Assembly (NCBI RefSeq): GCF_003573695.1
Contig: NC_039358.1
Location: forward strand, 189,944,418 to 190,008,417
Reading direction: 5' to 3'
Length of the DNA: 64,000 bases
Source: Papaver somniferum
Taxonomy: Eukaryota; Streptophyta; Magnoliopsida; Ranunculales; Papaveraceae
Position 1 is the stretch's first letter; each line of letters begins with the position of its first letter. The translations under genes were made by a program, and so were the position numbers. Of this stretch, positions 11,620 to 23,283 are shown piece after piece. Under the pieces are notes generated by a model. The model saw only the letters and a list, made by a program, of their open reading frames with translations, searched no databases and was not told where the DNA came from.

Positions 11620-12375
11620 CTAAAGGAAGCCAGCAAAGTAAGATTTCTGTTTTTCTTCATTTTCCAAGACTTGCAAGGCCGCTTTCTCCAACTCCAGCTT
11701 TTCAGTCAATTCAGCGATCCTGTCCACCACAGCATCACCGATAAAAGGTATATTGTTCTCTACTGCATTCTTGATGGTGTTGATTCTCTGACGAAGCCAC
11801 TTCAAGTTAAAACCCAGTTCTTCAGATTTCTTCAAGTTGTACTCCCAATCAAAGAGTACATCTTGAGTAATAGTACTTCTAGCCCTGATCCGTATATTAT
11901 CTATGCCACGCAAGATAGTTCCTACTTGCATTGTCAAGAAGTAATTGCGTTTTGGTTTCTTGGCGACAACAATGTGATCGTACATTTTCCACAATTTCTC
12001 GTACATAGAAGCATACCCTATGGGAAAGCTAAATCCACCAACTGATGTATGATATGGTAGTAACTCGCCGAATGGAGGATCACAAACAATCCCTGCATTA
12101 GGGTATTCATGGACTATTATGCAGTTCTCAATCATTGGAGCAACTTCAGCAGTCGTGGGAACAATTTCTTCTATTATTGGAGCAATCTCTTTCATTCTGG
12201 GTCCGGTTTCTTCTACCCCTGCTGTAATGGTGATTTGAGCTTCATTCTCTTCGAAAACTTCAGTAGAACCATTCTCATGGCATTGAGGTACAGAGATGGT
12301 AACATCATCAACTCGATTCTCCACATGATTTGAATCATCATTGGCTCTATTATTCTCTACTTCGACATTTGGCAC
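11620..12375 (-). CDS. Antisense ORF (aORF) of Tat element A, last exon
   Basis: A 251-codon open frame on the strand opposite to the element. It begins with GTG, not ATG, exactly after TTAG, so it reads best as an internal or last exon in phase 0 joined to the exon ending at 13027. The N-terminal part is acidic with EIAPIIEEIVP-type repeats. The middle is GGFSFPIGYASMYEKLWKMY, and VLFDWEYNLKKSEELG precedes a C-terminal helical, coiled-coil-like stretch (AELTEKLELEKAALQVLENE). Element B retains VLFDWEYNLK at 58680-58710 and the acidic part at 58158-58361. Extra antisense ORFs at this site are known in Tat elements; their function is unclear. I do not recognise a catalytic domain. Confidence 0.6.
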   Translation of the reverse strand: MPNVEVENNRANDDSNHVENRVDDVTISVPQCHENGSTEVFEENEAQITITAGVEETGPRMKEIAPIIEEIVPTTAEVAPMIENCIIVHEYPNAGIVCDPPFGELLPYHTSVGGFSFPIGYASMYEKLWKMYDHIVVAKKPKRNYFLTMQVGTILRGIDNIRIRARSTITQDVLFDWEYNLKKSEELGFNLKWLRQRINTIKNAVENNIPFIGDAVVDRIAELTEKLELEKAALQVLENEEKQKSYFAGFL

Positions 12376-13026
12376 CTAACATGAAGATTACGCTGGATTA
12401 GGACGCTCCAAGCATGAAAATCAAAAGGAAATCATAAAATCCAACATTTAAGTCAACTAACACTATCTAAGTTCTTTACTATGCATTCAAGACATGAGCA
12501 AATAGCGTGAAAGTCATAAAACACGTTTTGCAACAAGCTCGTATGTGGGGATTTTACACTGCCATGTATAAGACGACGAACTGGGAGAAATTGGTGAGGA
12601 ATCCAAGGTTGAGTCATATACCATTATGTTCGTATGGATGTTCAACATATCAAAATTTCATAACAATTGGATAAACGAGAAAAGAGATGTGTCCAAATCA
12701 TTGTACTACATGCCAGTTGAAAATTTTCTGGATGTCTCCTGGAAGTTTATTGTTTCGCCTATTTCGGCTCCTAAACATGTTCAAAACTCAAAAATATTCT
12801 TTGCAAAAACTTGGAAATTTCCTAGGTATGAAAAAACATGGGTATATCGCGAAAATCCCAATATCTGACGAAGATTCTACAGCGTTTTTACTGAAAGACT
12901 GAAGTCTGGATTTTTCTGGTGACGTATTTCGGCAAAATTTCTCATTCGTTCATGTGGGTTCTCATTTATTCATCCCCAAATCATCAATTTCATACTTCTA
13001 TGAAGAAAGTACAAAGTAATACTTAC

Positions 13027-13187
13027 TTTAGGGGTCTCTAAGCCGTTCGGAGGATCAATATTGCCGGAATCACCATTAGTAGCATTGTTTCCTTCTTTCG
13101 GTCCTGGGTTTTGAAAATTCTTCGTCTCTCTATTTTCCAAGGAAGAATGAGCATTTTCAATACTTTTTTCATCCACGAAATCTCCTC
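13027..13187 (-). CDS. aORF exon, element A (middle)
   Basis: Bounded by CAG at 13190-13188 and a good donor, CTAAA/GTAAGTATT, at 13026. The frame ends NGLETPK in phase 0, and the exon at 12375 opens in phase 0. The homologous exon in element B (56443-56604, NGLETP then GTACGT) is 162 bp, an exact multiple of three. The A copy is 161 bp, so it appears to have lost a base near its start. Similar words in both copies: VDE, NGDS, EPSNGLETP or DPPNGLETP. Confidence 0.6.
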
Positions 13188-13261
13188 CTGGATACATCAT
13201 AAACAATTATTAATATTTCATTCAAGGAGTGCTATGAACGATTATACGAAGAGGTAATTAC

Positions 13262-13378
13262 ATCAACTTCTTCTTCAACGCTCGATTTAGAGACTGTTTG
13301 TTCAGCAACAATGAATTGAAGACCGTCAAGGATCGATGGGACAAAGTTCCGAGACGAAGTAACAGCCATTGGTTTCAT
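13262..13378 (-). CDS. aORF exon, element A (candidate first coding exon)
   Basis: ATG at 13378 opens 39 complete codons ending at a possible donor (GAT/GTAATT). It contains FVPSILDGLQFIV; element B has FAPSIDGLQLVPG at 56285-56325, after an ATG in the same context (TTAGGATCATG). The upstream part of the gene (see 19063-19254) is separated from it by the LINE. Confidence 0.5.
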
Positions 13379-13671
13379 GATCCTAATTGCACGGACAAGA
13401 AAAAGTCATGGTATAGTGAATGCTAACAATTCACCAAAGAAACAGTCGGGGACTTTACAATGTTCGGCATCATTCTATAATCCTTACTTCTGGATTCTCC
13501 GTCCGAAGACTTACTGTTATTTCTGAGTAATACACATCCATCCGAGGTCTTACAGCAAGACCGTCCTATGGATATTTCAATCTCGGCCGAGCGGAGACCA
13601 TCTCAACAGTAGGAGGTTCTTTTGAGGGAGTCCGAGCAGCTATTACAAAGTCATGAAGGTGTTCAAGTTGC
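13379..13671. other. aORF leader or intron remnant next to the LINE
   Basis: About 290 bp with no clear ORF. The strand that carries the aORF continues here, and partial similarity to element B (56100-56250) is visible. It ends at the oligo-T that marks the LINE 3' end. Confidence 0.45.
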
Positions 13672-13979
13672 TTTTTTTTTTTGCTAGATAATTGACATTT
13701 TATTGATAACAAAAAAGAATACAAAAACCAAGAAATAAACACTCAAGGTGGAAGTTTACATGCAAACAACCATCAACACTCACGTAGCACTCAGCAAAAT
13801 CTGTAATAAGCCTTATTTGGCATTTCTAATTCTAACATAAAAGATGGCTTAGAAAAGTAAACTCTCTTTTCTCCTCTGTTTAGAGAAACACTTTCTTTGG
13901 ATAGATTGTCTGCAGATAAGTTGATTTCTCTGTAGCTAAGTACAAATTGCAGATTCATCATCCTTGCCAGGATTTTATT

Positions 13980-14771
13980 CTATCTTGTAGCCACATACCA
14001 AGGAATTTTTCTGGATGCAAAAGACTGAATGACAGCATTTGAATCAGTTCTAATGCACACTTGAAAACATCCTTTACTTACTGCCAATTCCAAAGCATTT
14101 ATTACTGCAAAAACTTCACCCACAAAGTTTGTTGCAATCCCCATCCCACCTGCAACAACTATCAAAAAATTACCTGCACTATCTCTGCCAATAAATCCAT
14201 AACCTGCCTCTCCTGGGTTCTGTATAGAAGCACCATCACAGCACAATAATATTTGGTTTCCCATAGGCAGAGTGAAAAAACACTCCAGAATCAAACTTCT
14301 TTTCACTTTTTTACATTGCATTACAAAAAACTTGAGAATTTGAAGGTCCTCCACTGTATTCCACATATGCTCCTTCATTCTCACCTCACATTCCTTTGTA
14401 AACTGAATAATTCTTCTTTTCAGTACTTCTTCATTAGGTTGACACCCATCATAGACTGTTATGTTTCTGAGGAAGCTTATTTCTTTCATTGTAATGAAGG
14501 CTGCTGAAATCCACAATTCCTTCACAGCATGACTTTTTTGTTTAGCCATGAAGAGAACTTCTTCCAGTGATATAGGATTGAAGAATTTAAATATTCCACC
14601 CAACCATTTCCATATTTTCTCACTGAAATTACAATGCCACAATATATGATCTGTGGATTCTTCTTCTTGTTTACAAAAGGAACATCTTGATGCAAGTTTA
14701 AAACTTTTCTTCTTCATGTTTTCATCAGTTTCCCAAACCCCTCTAACCAACTTCCAGATGTTACTTGACAC
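13980..14771 (-). pseudogene. LINE ORF2 C-terminal part: zinc-binding region and RNase H
   Basis: Starts in SSNIWKLVRGVW, followed by CSFCKQEEESTDHILWHC, the zf-RVT pattern of plant L1 ORF2. An RNase H-like domain comes next: D in CCDGASIQNPG, E in EVFAVINALELA, D in IRTDSNAVIQ. Plant L1 elements often carry this extra RNase H. It is separated from the RT part by a decayed 290-bp gap with stops, and it ends without the last part of the RNase H fold. Confidence 0.78.
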
Positions 14772-15059
14772 ACAAGGATGAATAGATCAGTTCCAAACTT
14801 TTTAGGCCATTGTAGCACTGAGAATTTCTTTCGTATACAATTTACTACTGATGACACTGTAAAGTCCCCAGTTTTTGTCCATATCCAAATTCTTCTATCT
14901 TTCTCACCATCTACTACTGGCAGATCATTAACTTAAATCATATGTGCTATTTCAGAAGGAATTATCCATTCACCATTTCTGAGTAATTGCTCCACTTTCA
15001 TGTCAGTATCCTGTGCCATATAAGCATTACCATGAAAAAGAGAACTTAAAGTTGTTTAT

Positions 15060-16712
15060 TTAATCCGTATATCCTCCCCAGACTGAAATACTTTTCCCAT
15101 CACCAACCTGCCATCTTGTGTTATCAAAAATGTCTTCAAGAACCCATTTTATGCCAGGCCATATGGAAGATTTTTTATAGTAATTTATCCAATCACCATG
15201 TTTGTTCTGAAACTTAGCTTGAAAAAATCTTGTCCATTCATCATCACCATTTTGCATTCTCCAAGCTAACTTCATTAAAAGTGCTTTATTTATGTCTTCT
15301 AGACTTCTCAACCCCAAGCCTCCTTCAGCTAATGGTGAATTTACTTCTTCCCATTTCAAAGTTATTAATTTTTTCAATGATGGATCACCTGACCAAAGAA
15401 AGTTCCTAATTATTCTTTCACATTCATTTAGAACTTTCTTGGGCCATTTATACACTGACATATTGTATATTGGCATGCTACCTAACACAAATTTCACTAA
15501 AATAAGCCTTTCTTGGAAGGATAACATCTTACCCATCCATCCAGGCATCTTGTTTATTTTTCCTGGTATTAGATTAACTCCCAAGTATTTATCAGGAAAA
15601 GTAGAGAGTTTCATACCACAAATTTCAGCAATTTGTATTTTCCTGCCATCAGAAGTACCTCCTACAAAACATTTGCTTTTCTTCATACTTACTACTTGAC
15701 CAGAAGATATTTGATAATCTTGTAACAACTTCAGTAATCTCTCCACATTTCTCATTTGGCCATTGCAGAACAAGAAGATGTCATCTGCAAAAAAAATATG
15801 TGAAGGGTAGATGCCATTTCTAACCACCATTTGAAGTAATTTTCTCTCCTGCACCATATTAGTAAGTCTTCTACTTAAAACATCCTGAGCTATCACAAAA
15901 AGTATTGGTGATAATGGATCACCCTGTTTTAACCCTCTACCCATTGAGAAGAAACCAGCTGGACCACCATTCACCATTACAGAAATTTTAGTAGACTGGA
16001 ATAAAATTTGTAACCAATGTATTAGCTGAGCAGAAAAGCCAAAACAAGACATTGCTTGAAACAAGAAGTCCCAGCTGAGTGAATCATATGCCTGTGTTAT
16101 GTCTAGTTTTAAGCCAAAATTTCCACCTCTTCTTGTAGTTTCCATCTCATTAATCATTTCAGAGGCTAGAGAAATTTGGTTTTGAATATTTCTCCCCTTT
16201 ATGAATGCTCCTTGTTGTGAGGACACTACCTTATCTATAACCATACTCATTCTTAGTGTAAGTATTTTTTTTATGATCTTAAAGAAAAAGTTGCTTAATC
16301 CAATTGGTTTAAACTGATTGGCTTTCTTAGCACCTTGAATTTTTGGTATTAGAGTAAGGAAATTTGTATTCATACGTTTAGGAATAAAACCTTTTCTCCA
16401 ACATAATTTAGTTGCTGATATTAAGTCTGCACCAATGATATCCCATGCTTGTTTATAGAACCATCCAGCAAATCTATCAGGACCAGGAGCACTATCTGGA
16501 TCCATTTCAAAAACTAATTTCTTAATCTCTTCACTTGTGGGAACAGCAGTTAGAAATACATTGTCTTCATCAGTTATTACTTTTGGTACATTATCAAAAA
16601 TTCCTTCAGCAAAAGTTACTTCTTTCTTTTTAAATTTATCTTCAAAATGATGAACAAGAATATCATATATTTCTTGTTGGGTTGAAACAATGGTTCCATC
16701 TGCATTCTCCAA
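15060..16712 (-). pseudogene. LINE ORF2 reverse transcriptase
   Basis: Makes cDNA by target-primed reverse transcription. It is open for 550 codons. DPDSAPGPDRF and FIPKRMN are followed by AFIKGRNIQNQISLASEM, LKLDITQAYDS, GLKQGDPLSPILF and the catalytic FFADDIFLF (about residues 308-316), in the usual order. It is in the same frame as the endonuclease part (16791-17603), from which it is parted by an in-frame TAG at 16791-16793. An ORF end at 15060 precedes the expected thumb/zinc-binding continuation, so the protein is not functional. Confidence 0.88.
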
Positions 16713-16790
16713 TTCTGTAATTGCATTATGTGCTTGTCTGATTTTGATAGAAGTATGAAATAAATTTGTATTATAAGCACCTTCTTTTAA

Positions 16791-17839
16791 CTATTTGACT
16801 CTAGCCTTCTGTTGAGATATTTCTTTGCTCTGTTGTAACAACTTTTCCTGTTTACCTCTTGCAATTACCATCTTATCCAATAATTTTATATCATTTGGTT
16901 GTCTATCTGAATTTAGAGCAGCTTGTATCACTTCTTCCTCAACATTTTGTAGCCTCAATCTAACATCACCAAAAACACTCCAATTCCATTGTTTTATAAT
17001 TTGTTTCAACCCTTTGAGCTTGTTAATAAAAATAAAAGTTGGATTACCAACTAATTCCATTTCCCATGAATCTTTAACAATCTTCAAAAACTCAGGATGA
17101 TTAAGCCAAACTTTTAAGGCTCTAAAATGAGCATTTTTAGGTTTTGGCATGACAACATTCGGTCCCAATAAAGCACTGTAATCAGATGTGCCTCTTGCAC
17201 AAACTTTATAGATCCAACCAGGATAAATATCCAGCCATTTAGCATTATATACTGCCCTATCCAAATTGCACACAATCCTCTTTGATCCTGCTCTACTATT
17301 ACACCATGAAAATTCCACACCAGATTTAGGAGATTGAATTAGGCCACATACATGAAGACAATTATTGAACTCATTCATGGAAATATTTAATGGAGATCTT
17401 CCCCCTTTCTTCTCCTCCAAACACATGAATGTATTAAAGTCTCCAATTACTAACCACGGAAGATTTAATGAACTTAAATTTTCTAACTCAGACCATAAGG
17501 CTCTTCTATCAACAATAAGACATGCAACATGAATTCCAGTTACTGATACTCCCCCACATTCATTGTAATAGCCTGAGAAGTATTTGAAACAACAGTAGGA
17601 CAACTAATATTGGCACTCCAAAACATCCAGATATTTCCTTTTTTCGTTGTAGAAGAATTATGAATAATCTTGTAATGCATATTTGGAAGATTAAGCTTTT
17701 TGCAAAAATCAGAAGAAACTCGCACCTTTGGTTCAGCAACAAAAACTAAAGTAGGATTTAAAGAATTAACTAAACTTTTCAGTTTGTCTTTGGCTCTAAG
17801 TCTTATTAAGCCTCTGACATTCCAAAAGATCACTTTCAT
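16791..17839 (-). pseudogene. LINE ORF2 endonuclease, frameshifted
   Basis: An APE-type endonuclease would nick the target DNA. ORF2 starts at ATG 17839 (MKVIFWNVRGL, the usual L1 start). VAEPKV supplies the E, and IGDFNTF carries the catalytic D/N. The frame shifts between 17603 and 17540, and a TAG closes it at 16791, just before the RT. The ATG of ORF2 overlaps the end of the upstream ORF1 frame. Confidence 0.78.
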
Positions 17840-18790
17840 TCAGAAGATTGAGTTTGACAAGAAGTTCTTCTGAGATTTCCATTTTTACCACCATTTGAAG
17901 CTAAATTTGCTGCTTGTTGTCTTGTGACAACATTCACATTCTTGCCAGTTTTTTGTTTTGCAGATAACTGTTCCACTGATTTTGTACCTCCCTTCCCCAA
18001 TGGTGGAAGCACATTGATGACAGAATTTATTGATGGTGAACTAGTTATTGCTTGAATTACTCTTTCCACTGATAAGGAAAGAAATTCTACCACTGAATTT
18101 AAAACATTTTCATCTAAATTCTGAAGAACTTGAAATTTACCTGAGTTAACTGCATTCTCCATAGTTTTAGAACATTATGCTTCATGTTGTCTTGGAGGAA
18201 TGAATTCTTCAATAACTGTTATTTCATTTTCAACTGTTGTTTCATTCTGAATATCATCATGACCAACTAAAGTTTCACAAATATCAAAACCAATTTGGGT
18301 TGTTTTCTTAGGTTTAGAGTTAACTTTTCTCCATATCTTGCTTTGCTCTTTTTGAGGTACAACAGATTCTTCCTGCTGCATTTGTTCTTTTTGCTTGAGT
18401 CTACATTCTGCAACATAATGTCCTACTGTTTTGCAATGATTACAGTATTTAGGTAGTTTTGAAAACTGAATTCCTTGCTCAAAATATCCATATTTAGATT
18501 TTACCCTTACTTTGCTTGGAATAGCCTTTGCTAAATCAACTCCAACCAATACACTTGCATAATAACCAATTTTCCTGTTTAAAGTATTTTCATCAATTTT
18601 TACTGGTCTACCTAGAGATTTTCCAATTTGTAAAACAATATTTCCTTCGAATATTTTATACTTAAACCAGGAAGTTGAGCCCAAACAAAAACAGAAGAAG
18701 ACTTTTGTTTCTCAGGATTAAAATTAGGTTCCCATGGGAGAATTTTCAAATTCTGAGATTCTACAGACCAAAAACCTCCCCATATATGCT
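17836..18790 (-). pseudogene. LINE ORF1, nucleic-acid-binding protein, broken
   Basis: ORF1 of plant L1 elements binds the element RNA. The knuckle CNHCKTVGHYVAEC (CX2CX4HX4C) is at about 18460-18420, after the conserved IGKSLGRPVKID and KVRVKSKYGYFEQGI stretch. Upstream, KILPWEPNFNPEK...VWAQLPG reads in a different frame, so one base is lost near 18660. A stop at 18175 separates the C-terminal 108 codons. The N-terminus is missing. Confidence 0.75.
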
Positions 18791-19062
18791 TTCTATCTGC
18801 TGGACCGATATAACCCGGAGTTTCATGCGTGGCTCAGTTAGAAAAAGGAAACATATATTCACGACCATTCAGGTACGTGTAATCCAAATGAGCCTAAAGT
18901 TGTTCAAATGATGGTTTATTCCTTCGAACGTTCGAAACACATTGGTCAAAGCCCATCTGGCGTGCTGCTCTGTCAATGTTATACTTTTGCATGAAGAACT
19001 CTCCATGTATTACTCATACTAAGTAACCAGGAGTACAACTCAGTATGAAGGATCTCTCACCA

Positions 19063-19254
19063 TCACTCAGAGGTCCCAGAAGTACCATTTCTTGAAGTTG
19101 CATCCGTAGAGATGTCATCTCTGGAAACATCATCTCTGGAAGTGTCATCATGGGAGTCAGTCATTCTTGCAAAGTGGATGTGACAGATGCATAACATTTC
19201 TACTTCGGCACATCGTTCATACAAAGTGCGTGATTCAACAAAACAATGAATCAT
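19063..19254 (-). CDS. aORF upstream exon, element A, with RDD-S repeats
   Basis: ATG at 19254 opens MIHCFVESRTLYERC, matched in element B by MIHCYVESCALYERC on the plus strand from about 55984. It therefore looks like a conserved coding start of the antisense gene. The second half is a short tandem repeat (SRDDVSRDDIS...). Whether it is spliced to the exon at 13378 cannot be shown, because the LINE lies between them. Confidence 0.42.
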   Translation of the reverse strand: MIHCFVESRTLYERCAEVEMLCICHIHFARMTDSHDDTSRDDVSRDDISTDATSRNGTSGTSE

Positions 19255-20173
19255 GGAATAAAGATGCTCACAACAACGTCTGCAAAAATGGTAACTTTCA
19301 ACTCTTACCTGTTTACGATTCCACTAACAGTAGTGATTGTGATACAAGAGTTAATACTTCAAAATTTGCTCGTCTCCTCGAACCTGCAAACACGAACAAA
19401 AATTTTATTAAAAAACCAAAACTTCATTTTTCATTACGTGAACATTCACTACAATTATGAAAACTCACATACAGACATTATTTCACCATGTATAATTGTC
19501 TACTTTCAACAGTTGTTCAAAATCAAAACATTGATTTTACAAAAATATATTTTAACGTGAAACTCACGTGAATTTGAATATATAGATATATATATTTGCT
19601 CCCTCACGCGAGCATACGTCTTTGAAATAAGAATATATTTTCAAAATTTCATGAAAGCTCATAGACGAAAATTTTATTACTAACAGACGCACGTCTATTC
19701 AAAAAAAAAAAAAACTTTTCTCTCGTACGAGCATCCACCTTTGCAACGGAGTTTATTCCCTTTTGTGAAATCTCACATATTTAAAAAAATAAAATTTTGG
19801 CTTCCGTGAAAGCGCATATAAAATTTTTTTATCAGTAGACTCAAGTCTATTTTGTTTGTTTCTTAAACTAACGAACGAACAAACGCCTGTTCCTAAAACA
19901 AGGATTTCTTTTTTGGGCTGAGCCCGTAAATGTTAAACCGACCAAAACTGGAGGTCTGACCGTCCAAATCAGCAGCGCCTCGTCTCTCCTTATTCATGAG
20001 ATGACACTATATCATACTGCCATAGTCCTTACCTGGGCATTTGCTCGTACATGACATCATTGGAGCAAATCGGGGATTCTGAAAATGCCTTTGTACGACT
20101 AAGTTCGACTGCTTATCTCGTCTACTGGAAAATCACCATAAAATGCTTACTGCGGAACATGACTGTCCCTCAC
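19255..20173. other. Tat element A region between aORF start and 3' LTR
   Basis: Noncoding and A/T-rich, with homology to 55020-55980 in element B, inverted. Shared pieces include stretches with ACGCGAGCATACG/GCTCGCGCG and TATGAGCTTTCATGAAAATTT. It is probably the promoter and leader of the antisense gene plus Tat 3' noncoding DNA. Confidence 0.5.
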
Positions 20174-20189
20174 TAAGCAGGGGACTTAA
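20174..20189 (+). promoter_or_regulatory. Polypurine tract of Tat element A
   Basis: TAAGCAGGGGACTTAA sits directly before the LTR start TGTTGATGCTGG. Element B has TAAGCAGGGGACTTAA in the same place on the minus strand (54988-55003). Confidence 0.75.
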
Positions 20190-20718
20190 TGTTGATGCTG
20201 GATTTTCGACAAAGGTCAAAATCGTAAAATCATGATACGGCATGTTTCTGACCCGGCTTCAGGAACGCATGTGATGATTCATATTTTATGATCCGTGAAC
20301 CGTTTCACGAACTCTGACTGCGTGAGCGTTCCTCTCAGAGCAATGATGAATATGTTTCTCGAAAGGCCTCCCCGGCTGAGTGTTCGATGCTGCACATTAT
20401 GTAGAATCAAATAAATTGGGCGGTTCTCTAGACATAATTGTTTGTTAGAGAGATTAACACCTTCAGGATGTCGACGTTGTACGTTTTTCCCTGACTACAT
20501 AGAGAGACCCACCTCTACATAGATTAACGATTGGGCAGCTCTCTAGACATAATTGTTTGTTAGAGGGCTTAACGCCTTCAGGACGTCGACGCTGCACGTT
20601 GTTCCCTGACTATGCACCCTTCAGAATGAGTATGATGCTTCAACTATCTCATATTTCGATTCTGCAAATAGATTAATTCTATGGTGACATTCATCCACTG
20701 AATTCCTAGAAAATAATC
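20190..20718 (+). repeat. Tat element A 3' LTR, first 530 bp
   Basis: It starts TGTTGATGCTGGATTTTCGACAAAGG; element B's minus-strand LTR starts TGTAGATGGTGGATTTTCGACAAAGG. It contains a tandem repeat of about 118 bp (20413-20500 and 20530-20617) in the U3 region. It is cut at 20718 by a copia LTR fragment. Confidence 0.75.
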
Positions 20719-20897
20719 TATTATAGCACTGCTCGGCCGAACTCGCAAGCATTGCTATCTCAAGCTTGTTTGTCAAGTTTAGTTGTTAAAAATATAAGTC
20801 TTGATTTCTAGTCTACTTATAGCTAAGTCTCGGACTAGGATAAGCAGTGTAGTAGAGCTCTAGACTCCACGAAGTTCATCATACAAAGACGAAGAAC
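20719..20897 (+). repeat. Copia LTR 5' stub
   Basis: About 180 bp matching the first part of the copia LTR (start degraded to TATTATAGCACTGCTCGG), opposite in orientation to the full LTR that begins at 20898. It ends in GACGAAGAACTG, where the LTR would continue. Confidence 0.75.
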
Positions 20898-23269
20898 TGA
20901 AAAAGCGGGGGTCTAACAACCACACCCAATATTTCGCTTAGCAATATGTATGGACTAACTCCAATAGACTTTTAAGAGAATCAACTAGACAGTCAGACTC
21001 AATCTTATTAAAAGTATATCAAAGAGTTATATCTCACTTTCTCGATTCAATACTTACTCAAGCAAATATAAATCTGCGAGTCTAATTGGATACAAGAGAA
21101 ATCACTTGAACGGTACCAAAGACCAATGTTCAAGGATCAATCAATTTCAATCAACAGCCAAAGGTTGGATTCCCAATTGATCGACTCAATGCACAACCTG
21201 TGATATTTCAATTATATAACAAAATATATTGCGGAAAAGAAATAACACAGACACCGGAAGTTTTGTTAACGAGGAAACCGAAAATACAGAAAACACCCGG
21301 GACCTAGTCCAGATTGAACACACACTGTATTAAGCCGCTACAGACACTAGCCTACTACAAACTAACTTCCGTCTGGACTGTAGTTGACCCCAATCAATCT
21401 CACACTGATCCAAGGTACAGTTGCGGTCCTTACGTCTTTGATCCCAGTGGGATACTACGCACTTGATTCCCTTAGCTGATCTCACCCACAACTAAGAGTT
21501 GCTACGACCCAAAGTCGAAGACTTTAATAAACAAATCTGTATCACACAGAAAATTCTACGGTAATAGATAAACCTGTCTCCCACTTAAATACCTACGAGT
21601 TTTTGTTCCGTCTTTTGACAAATCAAGGTGAACAGGAACCAACTGATAACCCGGACTTATATTCCCGAAGAACAACCTAGAATTATTAATCACCTCACAA
21701 TAATCTTAATCGACTAGCGAAAGAAGATATTGCGGAATCACAAACGATGAGAAGAAGGTGTTTGTGACTTATTTTATATCTTTCCTATCGGAGAAATCAA
21801 TCTCAAGCCCATCTTATGATTGTACTCAAATACGATAGAAACAGCAAGATCAGATCACGCAACTACATAAAAAATAGTTGGGTCTGGCTTCACAATCCCA
21901 ATGAAGTCTTCAAGTCGTTAACCTACAGGGTCTCGAGAAGAAACCTAAGGTTAAAGGAGAAACGACTCTAGCTAATACAACTAGTATCACATAAGTGGTG
22001 TGGGGATTAGGTTTCCCAGTTGCTAGAGTTTTCCTTTATACAGACTTTCAAATCAGGGTTTGGAATCAATGTTAGCTTAGTAAGAAAGCATTCAATATTC
22101 ACCGTTAGATGAAAACCTGATTAGATTCAAGCTAATATCTTTCAACCGTTAGATCGAAACTTAGCTTGTTACACACAAATGAAATGCACGTTTTAGGTTT
22201 GTGTAACCGTACCCAAACATGTACACTTAGTTGGTTCAACAGTAGTTAACCAAATGGTTAGCCATATGAGCACTTTCATATCAACCATATTCTTCTTTAC
22301 CACAACTAGTTCAAATGACTCAAATGAACTAGTTAGAGAGTTGTTCAATTGCTTAGATCTTATAGAAGTATACAAGATACAATCGAAGCAAAAACGATTT
22401 GATTCACTCGAATCAATTCATGAACTTTATAGCCACGGTTTGCAATTATGGATTCCTTAGTTTATATAAGTTTGAGTTCACGAATAACCGTTTTTTAGAA
22501 AATAACCAACCTAAGTATGCGGACTGGTACGCAGACTTAAGTACCCGAAATAAGTTTGTTTTCAGTTCACAAACTCCAGCAGATTTTCACGGGACGTGAA
22601 CTTCCGATGGTGCGCGTACTAGTACGCGGACTTTAGTTCCGGTTTTCCTGAGCAGCAAAGTACGCATACTTTGGTTAAAGGAATAAGGGCTTACACACAT
22701 ATGTGTTACTACACAATGTTTATATCCTTCCAAGGTTATATATTCTAAACTCTCATTTTAACCATTGAAACATTCTTAGAGGACGTTATATAGTTGTTAT
22801 TCACAAACCATTTTTCGTCAAAGCCATTTTCAAGTAATTGAAACTAATATGACTTTCGTCACTAGTAAAGATAAACTTGGCCAAAGCGAAAGCTTACTAA
22901 CACATATTTCGAGAAATAGATAAGCGATATAAACTCGGCTCGAAATAGCAAATGTGTATAATCATAGTCTATATAGCAATATGACTTTTATCTCAAGATA
23001 TGAGATAGAGTAGATAGAATTTTGAGTGATAGACAAGTTAAAATCTCCACATACCTTTTAGTCGATGAAGTTCCACAAGTTCCTTGAGTAGTTCTTCGTC
23101 TTTGTATGATGATCGCCACGGAGTCCTGAGCTCAACTACACTTTCTATCCTAGTCCAAGACTTAGATAATAGTAGACTAGAAATCAAGACTTATAGTTTT
23201 GATCACTAACATTGACAAACATGCTTGAGATAGCAACGCATGCGAGTTCGACCGAGCACTGCTCTAACA
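20898..23269 (-). repeat. Ty1/copia LTR, complete (3' LTR of a minus-strand element)
   Basis: 2372 bp. On the minus strand it starts TGTTAGAGCAGTGCTCGG, directly after a polypurine tract, and ends CCCCCGCTTTTTCA. It is the same family as 4218-6585, with clear divergence. Since the PPT and internal DNA lie to its right, it is the 3' LTR. It is intact, with no nested insertion. Confidence 0.85.
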
Positions 23270-23283
23270 ATCTCCCCCTTTGT
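23270..23283 (-). promoter_or_regulatory. Copia polypurine tract
   Basis: Reads AAAGGGGGAGAT on the minus strand next to TGTTAGAGCA, the common arrangement of plant copia elements. Confidence 0.82.

Larger units (their letters stand above)
13672..18890 (-). mobile_element. L1-type LINE, 5'-truncated and decayed
   Basis: Read leftward: ORF1 with a CCHC knuckle, ORF2 with endonuclease, reverse transcriptase, zinc-binding region and RNase H, then a 3' end marked by 11 T on the plus strand (13672-13682), which is the A-tail. The 5' end is not sharp; ORF1-like coding fades between about 18790 and 18890. I could not find a convincing target duplication: GTTCAA occurs at both edges but does not abut the tail. 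It lies inside the antisense gene of Tat element A. Confidence 0.82.
11086..20718 (+). mobile_element. Tat-type Ty3/gypsy element A, 3' part, split by a LINE
   Basis: In order: the integrase C-terminus, an antisense spliced gene (aORF, 11620 to about 19254), a polypurine tract at 20174-20189, and a partial 3' LTR from 20190. Antisense extra ORFs between integrase and 3' LTR are known in the Tat lineage of plant gypsy elements. The same order on the opposite strand occurs at 51502-64000 (element B), and the two share aORF, leader and U3 sequence. A LINE interrupts the aORF. Confidence 0.75.

Noticed and set aside
13655..18920. GTTCAA at both LINE edges as target duplication
   Set aside because: It is six bases, does not abut the A-tail, and the 5' end is not defined.
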